From Algoriphagus aestuariicola (GTDB taxonomy: Bacteria; Bacteroidota; Bacteroidia; Cytophagales; Cyclobacteriaceae), in contig NZ_JAFKCW010000002.1 in the NCBI RefSeq assembly GCF_017254835.1, forward strand, positions 540,496 through 604,495: 64,000 nucleotides of DNA, read 5' to 3'. Positions 9,461 through 18,721 of this stretch are shown in pieces; position 1 is the first letter of the stretch, and the number at the start of each line of letters is the position of its first letter. The notes under the pieces were generated by a model that saw only the letters and a list, made by a program, of their open reading frames with translations, ran no database searches and was not told the DNA's origin. Both the position numbers and the translations under genes were made by a program.

Positions 9461-9541
9461 TGAATTTTGGGTGAAATTTAGACTTGGATAAACATAACTC
9501 TTTAAATGCAAAAAGCAAACCACCAAGCGAGGCCCAAAAAT

Positions 9542-9571
9542 AAAAAAAGTCCTACGACGGACTTTTTTTTA
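9542..9571 (-). terminator. Rho-independent terminator after the WecA-type gene
   Basis: AAAAAGTCC/GGACTTTTT stem with a 6-base loop and A/T tracts on both sides, so it can work in either direction. It lies 21 bases beyond the stop of the WecA-type gene and upstream of the aminotransferase gene, separating their transcripts. Confidence 0.85.
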
Positions 9572-9591
9572 TCATTTTTTGCGGCAAAGGG

Positions 9592-10749
9592 CTAGTTTGA
9601 ATTTATCCTGCCCGATTCCACTGATTGCTTTTCAAGCTTGATTTTAACTCTTCGCGCCGGATGTATCACCCTGTTTTCCAGCACTCTAGGCGAGTTAATT
9701 ACCTTTTTCTTAACAAACCTAACCGTGACGGCATCGAGCCTGTAGCCCATGAAAAGTACCAGAGCAGACAAGATCGGCATCACAAGATTATCTGAAAAAT
9801 CCCCTAAAATAAAAACCAATAAAATGAGTATGAATTGCAAAAAACCTAACATCAATGCAACTTGATCATGTCTCATTCCCATTCTCATCAGAAAATGATG
9901 GATATGGCTTTTATCTGCCGACATGGGGTGCTTTCCTTGAGAAATCCTTCTTGCAAATACTCTTGCCATGTCATATAGCGGGTAAATCATCAATACGACA
10001 CCAGCGGTAAAGGAAGGTTCCAATTTTAGGAAAGCTCCAGAGGGTAGAGCCGCATTATGTTCCATAAAAGCTACCGTCAGACTGCCCAACGAGAAACCCA
10101 GGGCAAGGGATCCGGTATCTCCCATAAAGATTTTTGCAGGATGCCAGTTGAATACCAAAAATGCAAGCACACTTCCCAAAAGTGCGAAGCTGAGAACGGC
10201 AAAGCTTTCCAAACCCTGTATGTAAAACCATCCACCGAGAAGACTAAGCGTGATGGTAGCTATAGTGCCTGCAAGACCGTCCAGTCCATCGATTAGATTG
10301 AATGCATTGGTCAAGGCGAGGAGAACAAAGGAGCTGAATAGGTAGCTAATAATCGTGGGAATCTCATACAAGCCTAAAAATCCATGGAAGTCTTTTATCC
10401 GGATATCTCCGGCCACCACCACTAGGAGTACAGCAACTAGTTGGCCCAGGAGCTTATGCTTGGCTTCCAGCTCGACCATATCGTCCCTCAAACCAACAAA
10501 AAACATCAGTGCAATTGCTCCCAAGAGATAGCGGATATCCGGTACAGGAAACTGCCAGCCCCAAATGGCAAGTGAAATATACGTTGCCAGTACAAATCCA
10601 ATCCCTCCCATGGAAGGAGTGAACTTAGCGTGTATTTTTCGACCTCCGGGCACATCGCCAATTTTTGCCTTTCTAAGGATAGAAATCACGATTGGGGTAA
10701 TCAAAAATCCCAGCGAAAAAGAGGTAAGGGTAGCTAAAAGAAAATACAT
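9592..10749 (-). CDS. Polyprenyl-phosphate GlcNAc/sugar-1-phosphate transferase (WecA/TagO family)
   Basis: 385 residues with about eleven hydrophobic segments, the polytopic architecture of the MraY/WecA superfamily. The Mg2+-binding Asp pair is in GLRDD (Asp89, Asp90), the catalytic loop is NAFNLIDGLDG (148-158), and the cytoplasmic loop has the SHIHHFLMRMG motif typical of WecA/Rfe. It should start a glycan by transferring GlcNAc-1-P (or a similar sugar phosphate) to undecaprenyl phosphate. A second, structurally unrelated initiating enzyme (PglC type) is encoded 1.3 kb downstream. Confidence 0.93.
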   Translation of the reverse strand: MYFLLATLTSFSLGFLITPIVISILRKAKIGDVPGGRKIHAKFTPSMGGIGFVLATYISLAIWGWQFPVPDIRYLLGAIALMFFVGLRDDMVELEAKHKLLGQLVAVLLVVVAGDIRIKDFHGFLGLYEIPTIISYLFSSFVLLALTNAFNLIDGLDGLAGTIATITLSLLGGWFYIQGLESFAVLSFALLGSVLAFLVFNWHPAKIFMGDTGSLALGFSLGSLTVAFMEHNAALPSGAFLKLEPSFTAGVVLMIYPLYDMARVFARRISQGKHPMSADKSHIHHFLMRMGMRHDQVALMLGFLQFILILLVFILGDFSDNLVMPILSALVLFMGYRLDAVTVRFVKKKVINSPRVLENRVIHPARRVKIKLEKQSVESGRINSN

Positions 10750-10780
10750 AATAGGTTGGTCTAAAAGGCGAAAGCTCTTA

Positions 10781-10788
10781 CAAATTTA
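10781..10788 (-). promoter_or_regulatory. Candidate -7 promoter element of the WecA-type gene
   Basis: TAAATTTG on the minus strand matches the TAnnTTTG consensus and lies 31 bases upstream of the ATG at 10749. No clear -33 element at standard spacing. Confidence 0.4.
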
Positions 10789-11064
10789 CAAGTCGGCAAA
10801 TTCTATACCTAGTTTTTGACGAATAAAAAACCAAACAAGGCGAACTTTGAAAAATTCCTAATGAATGAAATATTAGTTTATACTGATTTTATTTGAATCC
10901 AAGAACCAATTTTAATCATCCAAAATGGATTTTCCATTGACTTTGTTTAGTAATTTTTAATACCAGAAAGACCAATCCCGGCTTTTATCCTAGGCCTTTT
11001 TACCTTTACTCAAACACACAAAATCAATGTGCAAATTTGATAAAATTGCTCATTCGAACTTGTT

Positions 11065-11202
11065 ATGCAATCGATTGTAGTGTTTAAAAATGGAGCTATG
11101 CGTCCAATCGTAAAAAACTTTGAGCGGGCTTGTGCTAAAAACTTGATGCTTCGCTATTTGGGAAAGAAATTTCTCTATGACCCTAAACCGAGTGCCAATT
11201 AG
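11065..11202 (+). CDS. Possible 45-residue protein, unrecognised
   Basis: An ATG-started frame with basic composition; it contains FERACAKNLMLRYLGKKF and ends in PKPSAN. There is no strong ribosome-binding site and no family assignment. It could be the relic of a longer gene or a chance frame; listed because it is the only coding-looking stretch in a 650-base gap. Confidence 0.2.
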   Translation: MQSIVVFKNGAMRPIVKNFERACAKNLMLRYLGKKFLYDPKPSAN

Positions 11203-11403
11203 ACATCGATCAGCTGCTGCAAAAATCAACGAAGGGGGGAAAATTTCTACAAAAGTACCTCCATCGAAAATATTAGGTACGCAAGGTTAAAGTGAAAGGA
11301 CAATTGAAATGCGCCAAGGATATGGCAGCCCTTTGATGAACATTAGGGAACCACCATTGCCGTTGGCCCAAAATCTTATCGAAGGAAGATAAGATGGTTG
11401 AGG

Positions 11404-12066
11404 TCACACTTCTCCCAGATACAGTGAGTCTGAAAACGTCCTCTTTTTGGTCCAGCCATTCTCTTGGCTGAAAGCCAGGAATGCATGCCACCTGTCACTG
11501 GATTTGGGAAAGGGCAACGTCAACAAATGGCTTTCCTTTTCCCTGGAATTTCCCATAAACTCCCATACCGAGTTTTGCCTGTTTTCGTGGATCAAAACCA
11601 AGAACGATGTATCTCGTGGATGGGACCCTGCTATCCATGAATTGTTCTTCCAGGTAAACAGGACACCGGTTGGGGTCCTTTCCGCTTTGGACTCCGCCGG
11701 TCCGAGCAGTGATCCCCGACTGAATTTGACCAAGGAAATATTAAGCTCCTTTTCCCTGCCGCTTCCTATAAAAGAAAAACTGTTCTTGGCCGTAAACGAA
11801 ACAGCCGCATGGTAGGCTTTCCTCCCGCCAGTCTGCCATTCCTGAAAACCAAAACGGACCAAATGCGTAAAAAATCGGAGAAATTTATGGGTTTGTGTAT
11901 TTACTGACTGACTGATTTTTTTTGCGTCAGAAGTTCTTTGTTTTGTTGCTTTACTTTGTTTACCGGGAGCCCGCCGTACATAGGTCTGACCGTCCAGTTG
12001 ATAGAACACCAAGTCTCCTACCTTGCCTCTGATACCTTCCAGTATACTTCCTTTTACCCTCCCCAT
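11404..12066 (-). CDS. DUF6266 family protein
   Basis: 220 residues. The start (MGRVKGSILEGIRGKVGDLV, then YVRRAP) is the characteristic opening of DUF6266, a Bacteroidota-restricted family of unknown function; the rest is a beta-rich domain with repeated Trp residues and no catalytic motif that I recognise. There is no signal peptide or membrane segment. It stands alone with about 650 and 610 bases of non-coding DNA on its two sides. Members are often strain-variable, which fits the accessory character of this region. Confidence 0.7.
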   Translation of the reverse strand: MGRVKGSILEGIRGKVGDLVFYQLDGQTYVRRAPGKQSKATKQRTSDAKKISQSVNTQTHKFLRFFTHLVRFGFQEWQTGGRKAYHAAVSFTAKNSFSFIGSGREKELNISLVKFSRGSLLGPAESKAERTPTGVLFTWKNNSWIAGSHPRDTSFLVLIHENRQNSVWEFMGNSREKESHLLTLPFPKSSDRWHAFLAFSQENGWTKKRTFSDSLYLGEV

Positions 12067-12680
12067 ATCTTAACCTATTGATCCGATGTGGTTTAAGTTA
12101 GTGTAACGTAATAAGTAATCAAATAGATATCATTCTTTTTTCAATTTCAAATCAATATCGTATTGCATGTCTATTGCTTATGTATTGGTCTTAGAATAGT
12201 CTTTGATTGTTTTATACCTTAGGCTGTTCTAGCGGAAATGCCTTTCCTTGTCCCAGCATCTGGCAGGCAGGTAGGGATGAGCATGCGGAGAGTCTGGCAG
12301 GATATTGAAGGTTGGTATTAAGATCGCGTGAAGTTTGATCAAAAGGCCTGTGCAATTGATCGATGTATTTCTTTCCATAGCAGCTGTGTTTAAAAATAAG
12401 GACATGTTAAAGTAAGATTTAACAGTATGATGCATTAGAAGAACTAAAAGCTCCATGTTAATCTAGCAATAACGAAATTACATTTCAAAATTTCGGGCTG
12501 TCTTTTTTCGCTTCAGACTAAAAATTCCGCCAATTGGCGTGACTGAGGGGACTGGTAAGTTTGCGCTGCCTGTTGAGAAGGAGAACTGGTCTGCGCGGAT
12601 ACACACCACGGTGAGAATACTCACCCGAAACAATTGACCCCAAATCAAAAAATTCGAGTTAAGGAAATCCTTTAAATGAG
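12067..12680. other. Non-coding stretch, nothing recognised
   Basis: Between the DUF6266 gene and the XRE gene. Only short, unlikely frames are open. A small GC-rich patch near 12235-12300 and no clear promoter, terminator or repeat were seen. Confidence 0.5.
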
Positions 12681-13085
12681 CTATTTGCTCAACAGCTCCT
12701 CCAGTCTGGCCATCATCTCATCCTTCTCCTTGAGCATCCGCTCATAAAGGGCTATTTTTTCCTCGTGGAGTTTTTTGATTTCTTCGAATGGATTAAATTG
12801 AAAAGTTCCTCCTGAATTGGCAATGAATGCCTCTTTATTGAATGTATTCGATATGATGTTTACAGCCTGCTCCTCATCAAAATTCTGAAAGGCTTCCACA
12901 GGAATCCGAAGAATCTCGCCTACCTGCCTGAGCAGCTCCTCCTCCACTTCTTCCTTTTGCTCCAGGAGGCTGATCTTCTTTTGCGACCAGTCAGGGCCGA
13001 GCTCGAAGGCAAGTGACTCCTGCTTGATTCCCATCATCTCACGGAAGCGCTTGATGTTCCGGCCGTGGTGGATCTTTTCGTTCAT
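12681..13085 (-). CDS. XRE-family helix-turn-helix regulator with C-terminal coiled coil
   Basis: 134 residues. Residues about 8-62 form a Cro/CI-type HTH (NIKRFREMMGIKQESLAFEL, then SQKKISLLEQ). The C-terminal 40 residues (about 93-134) are strongly charged with regular hydrophobic spacing and are predicted to form a coiled coil, probably for dimerisation. Similar small regulators are common in Bacteroidota. It sits alone between the UDP-sugar module and the capsule locus; a regulatory role for either is possible but not shown. Confidence 0.8.
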   Translation of the reverse strand: MNEKIHHGRNIKRFREMMGIKQESLAFELGPDWSQKKISLLEQKEEVEEELLRQVGEILRIPVEAFQNFDEEQAVNIISNTFNKEAFIANSGGTFQFNPFEEIKKLHEEKIALYERMLKEKDEMMARLEELLSK

Positions 13086-13537
13086 GGTATTGGGATTATA
13101 GCTACTGGAAAAATAAGGCTTTTTACCTTGCTCCTAAAACTAAATTATTCCAATTCTCCGACTCTGACAAGGGATCTTGAAATTTGACCGTCTTTTTGGG
13201 ACAAAGAATGACGGATTCGGATTTTAAGCCAGTTTGACTTCAGGATTTGATTGAATGGACCGGATATTTTATTCATGATTATCAGCAATCGTACCACTAA
13301 CCCAATTCCCTTTGTTCTTGGGGCTGGAAGGCCGAAGACTGAAGATCTCTTTGCGGTACGTCCAAGACTCCTTAAAAAAAGGGATGGAGAAATGCAAGGG
13401 GGACAGATTGATGTCGGGTAACGCAAGCCGACGGCAGCCATCCGGAGCATAAAAAAACGCCTCTGTTCCCCAAAGGCGTTTTCTGTTGTTCTAATTCTTC
13501 CAGTTCTGTTTCAGAAGACCGCTGTATTCCGAAATGC
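13086..13537. other. Non-coding stretch upstream of the XRE gene
   Basis: Contains a terminator (13451-13484) but no credible gene. An open 101-codon frame on the minus strand (13145-13450) has low-complexity composition and no start signal and is taken as spurious. Confidence 0.5.
13451..13484 (-). terminator. Rho-independent terminator of the capsule operon
   Basis: AACGCCT/AGGCGTT stem with an 11-base loop; the minus-strand product ends in seven T. It is the first terminator downstream of wecB and the wzi remnant, so it is the likely end of the long capsule transcript. Confidence 0.8.
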
Positions 13538-13640
13538 TTATTTTTCCGCTTTATTCCAGAAGTATATCAGACTGGCTTGGGCTATTACGGAAGTCAGGTT
13601 CTCCCCTTTCGGGAATTCCGGCGTGCTGGCAGAAGTTTCG
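13538..13640 (-). pseudogene. 3'-terminal remnant of a second wzi gene
   Basis: Read on the minus strand, the frame ending at the TAA 13538-13540 encodes ASTPEFPKGENLTSV, then IAQASLIYFWNK. This matches the last 30 or so residues of the intact Wzi protein (ASTPEFPKGENLTSV, then MAQVSLVYFWNK), encoded at 14762-16414. The first about 33 bases are identical in the two copies; after that they differ mainly at silent positions. Upstream similarity stops just after the wecB stop codon. It is therefore a truncated, non-functional end of a diverged wzi allele. Confidence 0.85.
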
Positions 13641-13670
13641 GACATGGTGTAGAAATGAGGTGGACAGACT

Positions 13671-14765
13671 TTATAAATAGGCCTCTACAATCTTGGATAC
13701 AATCCTCTCTGAGGTTTTACCATCCCACAGTGGAATCCCTTGATATTGTTTCCATTCCCCTTTCATAATCTTGTCCAAATAGGGTTTCAGTTTCCCTGGG
13801 TCAGTGCCAACCAATTCATTGGTTCCAAGATGGATGGTCTCGGCACGTTCGGTATTGTCTCTGAGAGTCACGCAGGGGACGTTCATCACGGAAGCTTCTT
13901 CTGTTACCCCTCCGGAATCAGTAATTACTCCTTTCGAATTTTTTACGAGGTAATTGAATTCGAGATATCCCAGCGGGTCTGTCATCAGCAGATTTTCGGC
14001 AGTGATTCCAATGTTCTGGAGATTTTTGGCCGTCCTTGGATGAACAGGGAAAATGATGGGAAGGCCACCGGTACCTTCCAGGATTGCATCAATCATTGCC
14101 TTGAGAGAGTGCTCCTGATCCACATTGGCGGGTCGGTGCATCGTCATCACAAAATAATTACCGGGAGTCAATGCTTCAAAGATCTCTCCTTCCGGTTTCT
14201 TGAATTTTGGCAACTGCGCCATGAGTGTATCAATCATGGTGTTTCCGACAAAATGAATGCGAGCCTCAGGGACGCCTGCCTTCCTTAGATTAGAATTTGC
14301 GATTTCGGATGTTGTAAAGAAATGATCAGTAATACTGTCTGTGACCATTCGGTTGATTTCCTCTGGCATGCTTAGGTCACCGGAGCGGATTCCTCCCTCA
14401 ACGTGCGCTACATCAATACCGAGTTTCTTGGCAGCGATAGAGCAAGCCAGCGTACTGGTGACATCACCCACAACTATGACCAGTGTGGGGCGGTTTTCCA
14501 TGACTTCCCTTTCAAACGCTACCATAATAGCAGCAGTCTGTTCGGCTTGGGTCCCCCCTCCTCCCCCGAGATTGGCGTGGGGTTCGGGGATGTTCAGTTG
14601 CTCAAAAAAATCCCCGGACATCTTCTTGTCATAATGCTGACCGGTGTGAACCAATCTAAAATCCAAGGGCTTGCCTTCTTTTTTGGCTTTTTGGATGGCG
14701 TGCACGATGGGGGCAATCTTCATAAAATTGGGCCGCGCCCCTGCGACTAGGGTAATGTTAATCAT
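13671..14765 (-). CDS. wecB: UDP-N-acetylglucosamine 2-epimerase, non-hydrolysing
   Basis: 364 residues, the full length of WecB-type epimerases. It has the N-terminal GARPNFMKIAPI motif, VHTGQHYD, HVEGGIRSGD, MTMHRPAN and the UDP-binding segment ITDSGGVTEEA...LRDNTERAE, in the standard order. It interconverts UDP-GlcNAc and UDP-ManNAc in the cytoplasm; with the nucleotide-sugar dehydrogenase at 26585-27895 it could give UDP-ManNAcA. A role in a FucNAc-type pathway cannot be excluded. Its start overlaps the wzi stop by four bases. It is bracketed by intact wzi and a wzi 3' remnant. Confidence 0.94.
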   Translation of the reverse strand: MINITLVAGARPNFMKIAPIVHAIQKAKKEGKPLDFRLVHTGQHYDKKMSGDFFEQLNIPEPHANLGGGGGTQAEQTAAIMVAFEREVMENRPTLVIVVGDVTSTLACSIAAKKLGIDVAHVEGGIRSGDLSMPEEINRMVTDSITDHFFTTSEIANSNLRKAGVPEARIHFVGNTMIDTLMAQLPKFKKPEGEIFEALTPGNYFVMTMHRPANVDQEHSLKAMIDAILEGTGGLPIIFPVHPRTAKNLQNIGITAENLLMTDPLGYLEFNYLVKNSKGVITDSGGVTEEASVMNVPCVTLRDNTERAETIHLGTNELVGTDPGKLKPYLDKIMKGEWKQYQGIPLWDGKTSERIVSKIVEAYL

Positions 14766-16414
14766 TGAATCTTTGTTTTATTCCAAAAGTAAACAAGCGA
14801 AACCTGGGCCATCACTGATGTCAGGTTCTCCCCTTTCGGGAATTCCGGCGTGCTCGCCGGATCGAGCTGCCACTGGTAGTTTCGCGCGTGGATCAGCTGA
14901 AGCTTGGAACTTATGATGAGGTTCTCTATTTTTTTGTCATATAGAAAGCCAAGGGAAAGGTCTACCCATGGCTTGCGTTCTGACTGTTGCCCAAAAGCCT
15001 TGTTGTAAAAGTCTTGATGATTCTCCAAGCGCTCAAACAGTAGCCCGATCTTATCGAAGTCTTTCACGAGCGCCAGTTCAAGGGTCTGCACGTTTGAACC
15101 CGGACCTAAGCCAACACCTAGAGGCTGGCCCATATTGGCAAATCCACCCGCTCTCGTATGTGAATGCCATGAAAGTCCACCTAATGGACTATAACGAATG
15201 ATTCGATTGATAGACTCTTGTTGATGAGTGATCTCAGAACTTAGCTGAAAATCGAACCCATGGACAAGTTCAGGGAACACTTTATTGAATCCGATCAGAT
15301 AGGCTCTGGCATGCTCGGGGTTTAAAGTAAATTCTCTCCAAGTATAGGAATGATCCCTTCTACCATATTCAAAGTAAATTTCTGCCTTTGCCTTTTGGAA
15401 GTAGTATCTGCCAAAAAAACTAACTTGCTGAGATCGTCCGTTGTCGTCATAGTCCACTGTGTTTCCATTTTCAAAAAATCCGGCTTTTTGAAAGGCCTCG
15501 AAGATGGGAAAGTAATCCCAAAAAGTATCTTCCATGAGTGCACGATAGACTTGAAATGTTCGGCTAAATCCAACGCTAAGCCCTTTCACCCATTTGGGTG
15601 AATAGTTCAGCGTAATTCCGTTGAGGTAACGCCAGTCATCTGGAAACTCACGGAAATAAAGTGCGTTGAGCTCCTCATTCTGAAGTGCAGGATATCCTCC
15701 ATTTTGAAGCCTACCCATGATCACTTGTCCTTCAAAGTTGCCAAGAAAAGTCTTAGCCGGGCGACGAGTATTTAAGGTAGCATGGGGAAAACCCGGAGCA
15801 TTGGTTGAAAAAATCAGGGAATTCCACCGTCCGGGTCCCCACCAAATATTCTTCGTCGAAATTCCCGCTTCAAATGCTCCAGTGCCGAGGGTAAGGCTGC
15901 TTTGACCCCATCCGAAATAGCTATACGCCCCCTCTCCAAAACGCTCTGGAAATTCGCTGCTATTCCATAAGAAAAACTTCCCTCTATCAATTGTTTCACC
16001 AAATCCCTCATATCCCCTATAGGCTGCATTACTCGCGTACACTAGTTCAGGCTGTATATCCAGTACAACAATATCCTTGAAGAAGGCTCGCCCTCCGGGC
16101 ATAACTCCCACCTGAATTCCGGGAGTAGGAATAAGACCATAATCTCCCCAACCATAAGACCTCTTATTCAGTGCTTTCAAGGAAACAAAGGCAGGTAACA
16201 AGTGGCCTCCAAAATCCGGCTCTTCTTGCAGCCGATCTTTCGTTTGGGAGGAATTGACCATAGGTCTTAATAGAAAGCTTTGATCGACGAGACTGTCACC
16301 TAAAAGCTGATCTCTTCTTTGCCTCTCCTGAAGCCAGAAACCAGGGCCCAAGACCTGCCCAAATGAAAAAGGGACAAGGAATGTCATCAATAGGAGGACG
16401 TACAGGTATTTCAT
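14762..16414 (-). CDS. wzi: Wzi-type outer-membrane capsule assembly protein
   Basis: 550 residues with a Sec signal peptide (MKYLYVLLLMTFLVPFSFG). The body has alternating aromatic/hydrophobic strands and repeated segments ending in aromatic residues, as expected of the Wzi beta-barrel family, including GAFEAGISTKNIWWGPG, a typical block. In E. coli K30, Wzi anchors the capsule at the cell surface. It overlaps wecB by four bases and follows a glycosyltransferase gene by 19 bases (from 16433), so all are probably one transcript. Its 3' end is nearly duplicated 1.1 kb downstream. Confidence 0.85.
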   Translation of the reverse strand: MKYLYVLLLMTFLVPFSFGQVLGPGFWLQERQRRDQLLGDSLVDQSFLLRPMVNSSQTKDRLQEEPDFGGHLLPAFVSLKALNKRSYGWGDYGLIPTPGIQVGVMPGGRAFFKDIVVLDIQPELVYASNAAYRGYEGFGETIDRGKFFLWNSSEFPERFGEGAYSYFGWGQSSLTLGTGAFEAGISTKNIWWGPGRWNSLIFSTNAPGFPHATLNTRRPAKTFLGNFEGQVIMGRLQNGGYPALQNEELNALYFREFPDDWRYLNGITLNYSPKWVKGLSVGFSRTFQVYRALMEDTFWDYFPIFEAFQKAGFFENGNTVDYDDNGRSQQVSFFGRYYFQKAKAEIYFEYGRRDHSYTWREFTLNPEHARAYLIGFNKVFPELVHGFDFQLSSEITHQQESINRIIRYSPLGGLSWHSHTRAGGFANMGQPLGVGLGPGSNVQTLELALVKDFDKIGLLFERLENHQDFYNKAFGQQSERKPWVDLSLGFLYDKKIENLIISSKLQLIHARNYQWQLDPASTPEFPKGENLTSVMAQVSLVYFWNKTKIQ

Positions 16415-16422
16415 AACTTTAA

Positions 16423-17634
16423 TCAGACCGATTGAATTGTTGTCAGCATCAAATTGGCGATCCTATTTCTTTCAAAAGCCTTTGCCAGATTTCTACAGCC
16501 TTGCTCGTAGTGTTCAAAATTACCTCTGGATGAATACAGTATGTTTAACGCCTCCTTAAATTCCTTTCCATTTTCGGGCTCAAAGCATACTCCGGCCCCA
16601 TACTGTTCAATAATACCCTTAGTTTCTCCCTGCAAGCCGAGCAAAATAGGCTTTTCGACTGCAGCAGCCTCGAAGATCTTAGATGGAATTACCGTAAGAA
16701 ACGTATCTGATTTTTTGAGATTGACCAGTGCCACATCCATCAAATGAAGATAGTCTATTACCTCGTCCTTGGGAACAGAGTCGAGGAAGGTTATATTCTG
16801 GACTCCTGCCTCTTCCGCCCTTTTGATTAGATTTGCTTTGTTGGCACCATCCCCCATCAACAAAAAGTGTAAATCCGGATAGACAGCTTCCAATTCAATT
16901 GCCTGATCCAAAACAAAATCAAGACCATGTGCCATCCCGTGAGTTCCAATATACGAGAGAATAAATTTGCCCCGCAATCCGAGCCGATCAAGCAATTCTA
17001 CCGGTTTAATCCCCGGATAGTATTTCGAAAGATCGACACCATTTTTATGTACAACTATCTTGTCAGCTACAATACCCTTTTCTGAGATTTTCTTTTTAAA
17101 CGCGTCTGTTACGACTACAATCTTATTGGCAGATTTATACATGCTCATTTCCAGGGTCTCCAAAAACGAAATCAACCGTCTGTTAGTCATCGCACCCACC
17201 GCAACAATAGACTCCGGCCATAGGTCCCGAACTTCCATGATCCATTTTTTCCGTTTTGCCACAGAAAGCGCCCACGCGGACATCGCGCTGAAAAACTGAG
17301 GAGACGTTCCTAAGATAACATCTGCTTTGACTGAAAGTCCGGCAAAAAATGACGTCGCGCCAAAACTTACGTAGTCCAAGATCCGTCTGAATGTTCCTTC
17401 ATTTGCAGTGATGTAGGACCATACCCGAATCACCCGTATCCCCTCTGTTATTTCTTCGGACTTCCAGTTATTTTTATATCCGTCGTAGACCCTTCCCTGA
17501 GGGAAATTAGGTGCACAGGTAATGACAGTTACCTCGTGACCAGCCCTCACCCACTCCTTGCAGTGTTCAAACGTTCTGTTTGCGGGAGCATTTACTTCAG
17601 GCGGAAAATTGTCGGTGATAAATAGTAATCGCAT
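16423..17634 (-). CDS. WbuB-like glycosyltransferase family 4
   Basis: 403 residues from the ATG at 17634; an upstream start at 17655 would add seven residues before the family's MRLLFITDNFPPEVNAPANR opening. It is a GT-B fold enzyme: acceptor-binding N-terminal domain, then LSYIGTHGMAHGLDF and the nucleotide-sugar site around PSKIFEAAAVEKPIL with its conserved Glu residues. Members related to WbuB transfer N-acetyl-fucosamine-type sugars in O-antigen synthesis; the actual donor is not predictable. It lies directly upstream of wzi and is the last gene before the strongly AT-rich part of the locus. Confidence 0.85.
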   Translation of the reverse strand: MRLLFITDNFPPEVNAPANRTFEHCKEWVRAGHEVTVITCAPNFPQGRVYDGYKNNWKSEEITEGIRVIRVWSYITANEGTFRRILDYVSFGATSFFAGLSVKADVILGTSPQFFSAMSAWALSVAKRKKWIMEVRDLWPESIVAVGAMTNRRLISFLETLEMSMYKSANKIVVVTDAFKKKISEKGIVADKIVVHKNGVDLSKYYPGIKPVELLDRLGLRGKFILSYIGTHGMAHGLDFVLDQAIELEAVYPDLHFLLMGDGANKANLIKRAEEAGVQNITFLDSVPKDEVIDYLHLMDVALVNLKKSDTFLTVIPSKIFEAAAVEKPILLGLQGETKGIIEQYGAGVCFEPENGKEFKEALNILYSSRGNFEHYEQGCRNLAKAFERNRIANLMLTTIQSV

Positions 17635-17897
17635 TAAACGTCTCCTGATGTACAATTATTTTTAAATAATTTAGTTGATAGTAGCATTGAAATTTACAAA
17701 ATTCATCATAATCGAAAAAGTCTAAAAATTCAAAAAATTTATTACAAATAGAAAAACCTATATACGAAGTTCTTCACTACTACCAAGATTTAAACCCATC
17801 TCAATTAGTTTCCACAACAACTATGCTCGAATCATATCCAATTCGAAAAAAATACAAATATAACACGAATAAAAATTCAAGTTCAGAAAATAGAACT

Positions 17898-18716
17898 TCA
17901 TTTTCTATACGTCAATGCCGTCTTCAATTCACCGGCTAATGTCTTTGTTATAGCCAACAATCTGGTCAAATAAAAAATAAAACTGTATTCAATGGGATTT
18001 CGAAAAAAAATTAAAGAAAAGATGTAGATCTTCACAAAATAGTTGTTAAATATTTTATAGAAACTTCTATAGGATCGTACAGTTGATCCTTCTCTCACAC
18101 AACGATAATAAATACAGTTCATACTTGACAACTCAAACCTTGTTAAGTTTCTTGACAACGTAAATAGGAAAATAGCATCCTCAGCAATTGTAACATTCTC
18201 ATTAAATCTAAACTTACCTATAAACTTCCGGTTATAAACCTTACCGCATACACTTGAAAAAAATTTTCTAAAGGAAACGATATCAAATAACTTCCCATGC
18301 AGTTCATCAAATGCTCTTGATATATAGTCATCATGTACTGCCCCACACACATCGTTTTTAAAATTGGATTGTACTATTTCCGACTCTGTCACTACGATAG
18401 TGTTATACAAAATCTCAAGATAATTTGGTGAAACATAATCATCATCATCAATAAACACGATAAATTCTGAATCAACCGTTCTATCTAATCCAAAATTTCT
18501 AGCTGCTGAAACACCTCTAACCGGACTATAAACGCATTTAAAATTATCAAAAAGACTTATATATTCGTTAATAGAAGTAAAAAAAGGCTCCTTTTCCCCA
18601 TTTAAAATTATTGTAACCTCATACTTACTTCTATCTATGGTTTGCCCCCAAACACTATCTAAACATCTATATATATAGTCTTGTGGTTTATACGAAGGTA
18701 TAATAACGGATAGCAT
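17898..18716 (-). CDS. Glycosyltransferase family 2
   Basis: 272 residues. The GT-A domain opens with MLSVIIPSYKPQDYIYRCLDS; the metal-binding D-x-D equivalent is FIVFIDDDDYVSP near residue 91, and the later EDAIFLFTLSR block holds the usual catalytic acid. No membrane segment apart from a hydrophobic C-terminal stretch that could be peripheral. It should add one sugar of the repeat unit on the cytoplasmic face. The gene is very AT-rich. It is separated from the next gene by more than 260 bases without a recognised feature (17635-17897), which may hold a promoter. Confidence 0.85.
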   Translation of the reverse strand: MLSVIIPSYKPQDYIYRCLDSVWGQTIDRSKYEVTIILNGEKEPFFTSINEYISLFDNFKCVYSPVRGVSAARNFGLDRTVDSEFIVFIDDDDYVSPNYLEILYNTIVVTESEIVQSNFKNDVCGAVHDDYISRAFDELHGKLFDIVSFRKFFSSVCGKVYNRKFIGKFRFNENVTIAEDAIFLFTLSRNLTRFELSSMNCIYYRCVREGSTVRSYRSFYKIFNNYFVKIYIFSLIFFRNPIEYSFIFYLTRLLAITKTLAGELKTALTYRK

Positions 18717-18721
18717 GTATC

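Larger units (their letters stand above)
10750..11403. other. Gene-poor gap between WecA-type gene and DUF6266 gene
   Basis: Apart from the promoter element and one 45-codon ORF described separately, I see no recognisable gene, RNA or repeat here. The sequence is AT-rich in its first half. Confidence 0.5.

Noticed and set aside
13145-13450. 101-codon minus-strand frame near the XRE gene
   Set aside because: Unusual composition, no ribosome-binding site, no family resemblance, ends before a terminator belonging to the upstream operon.
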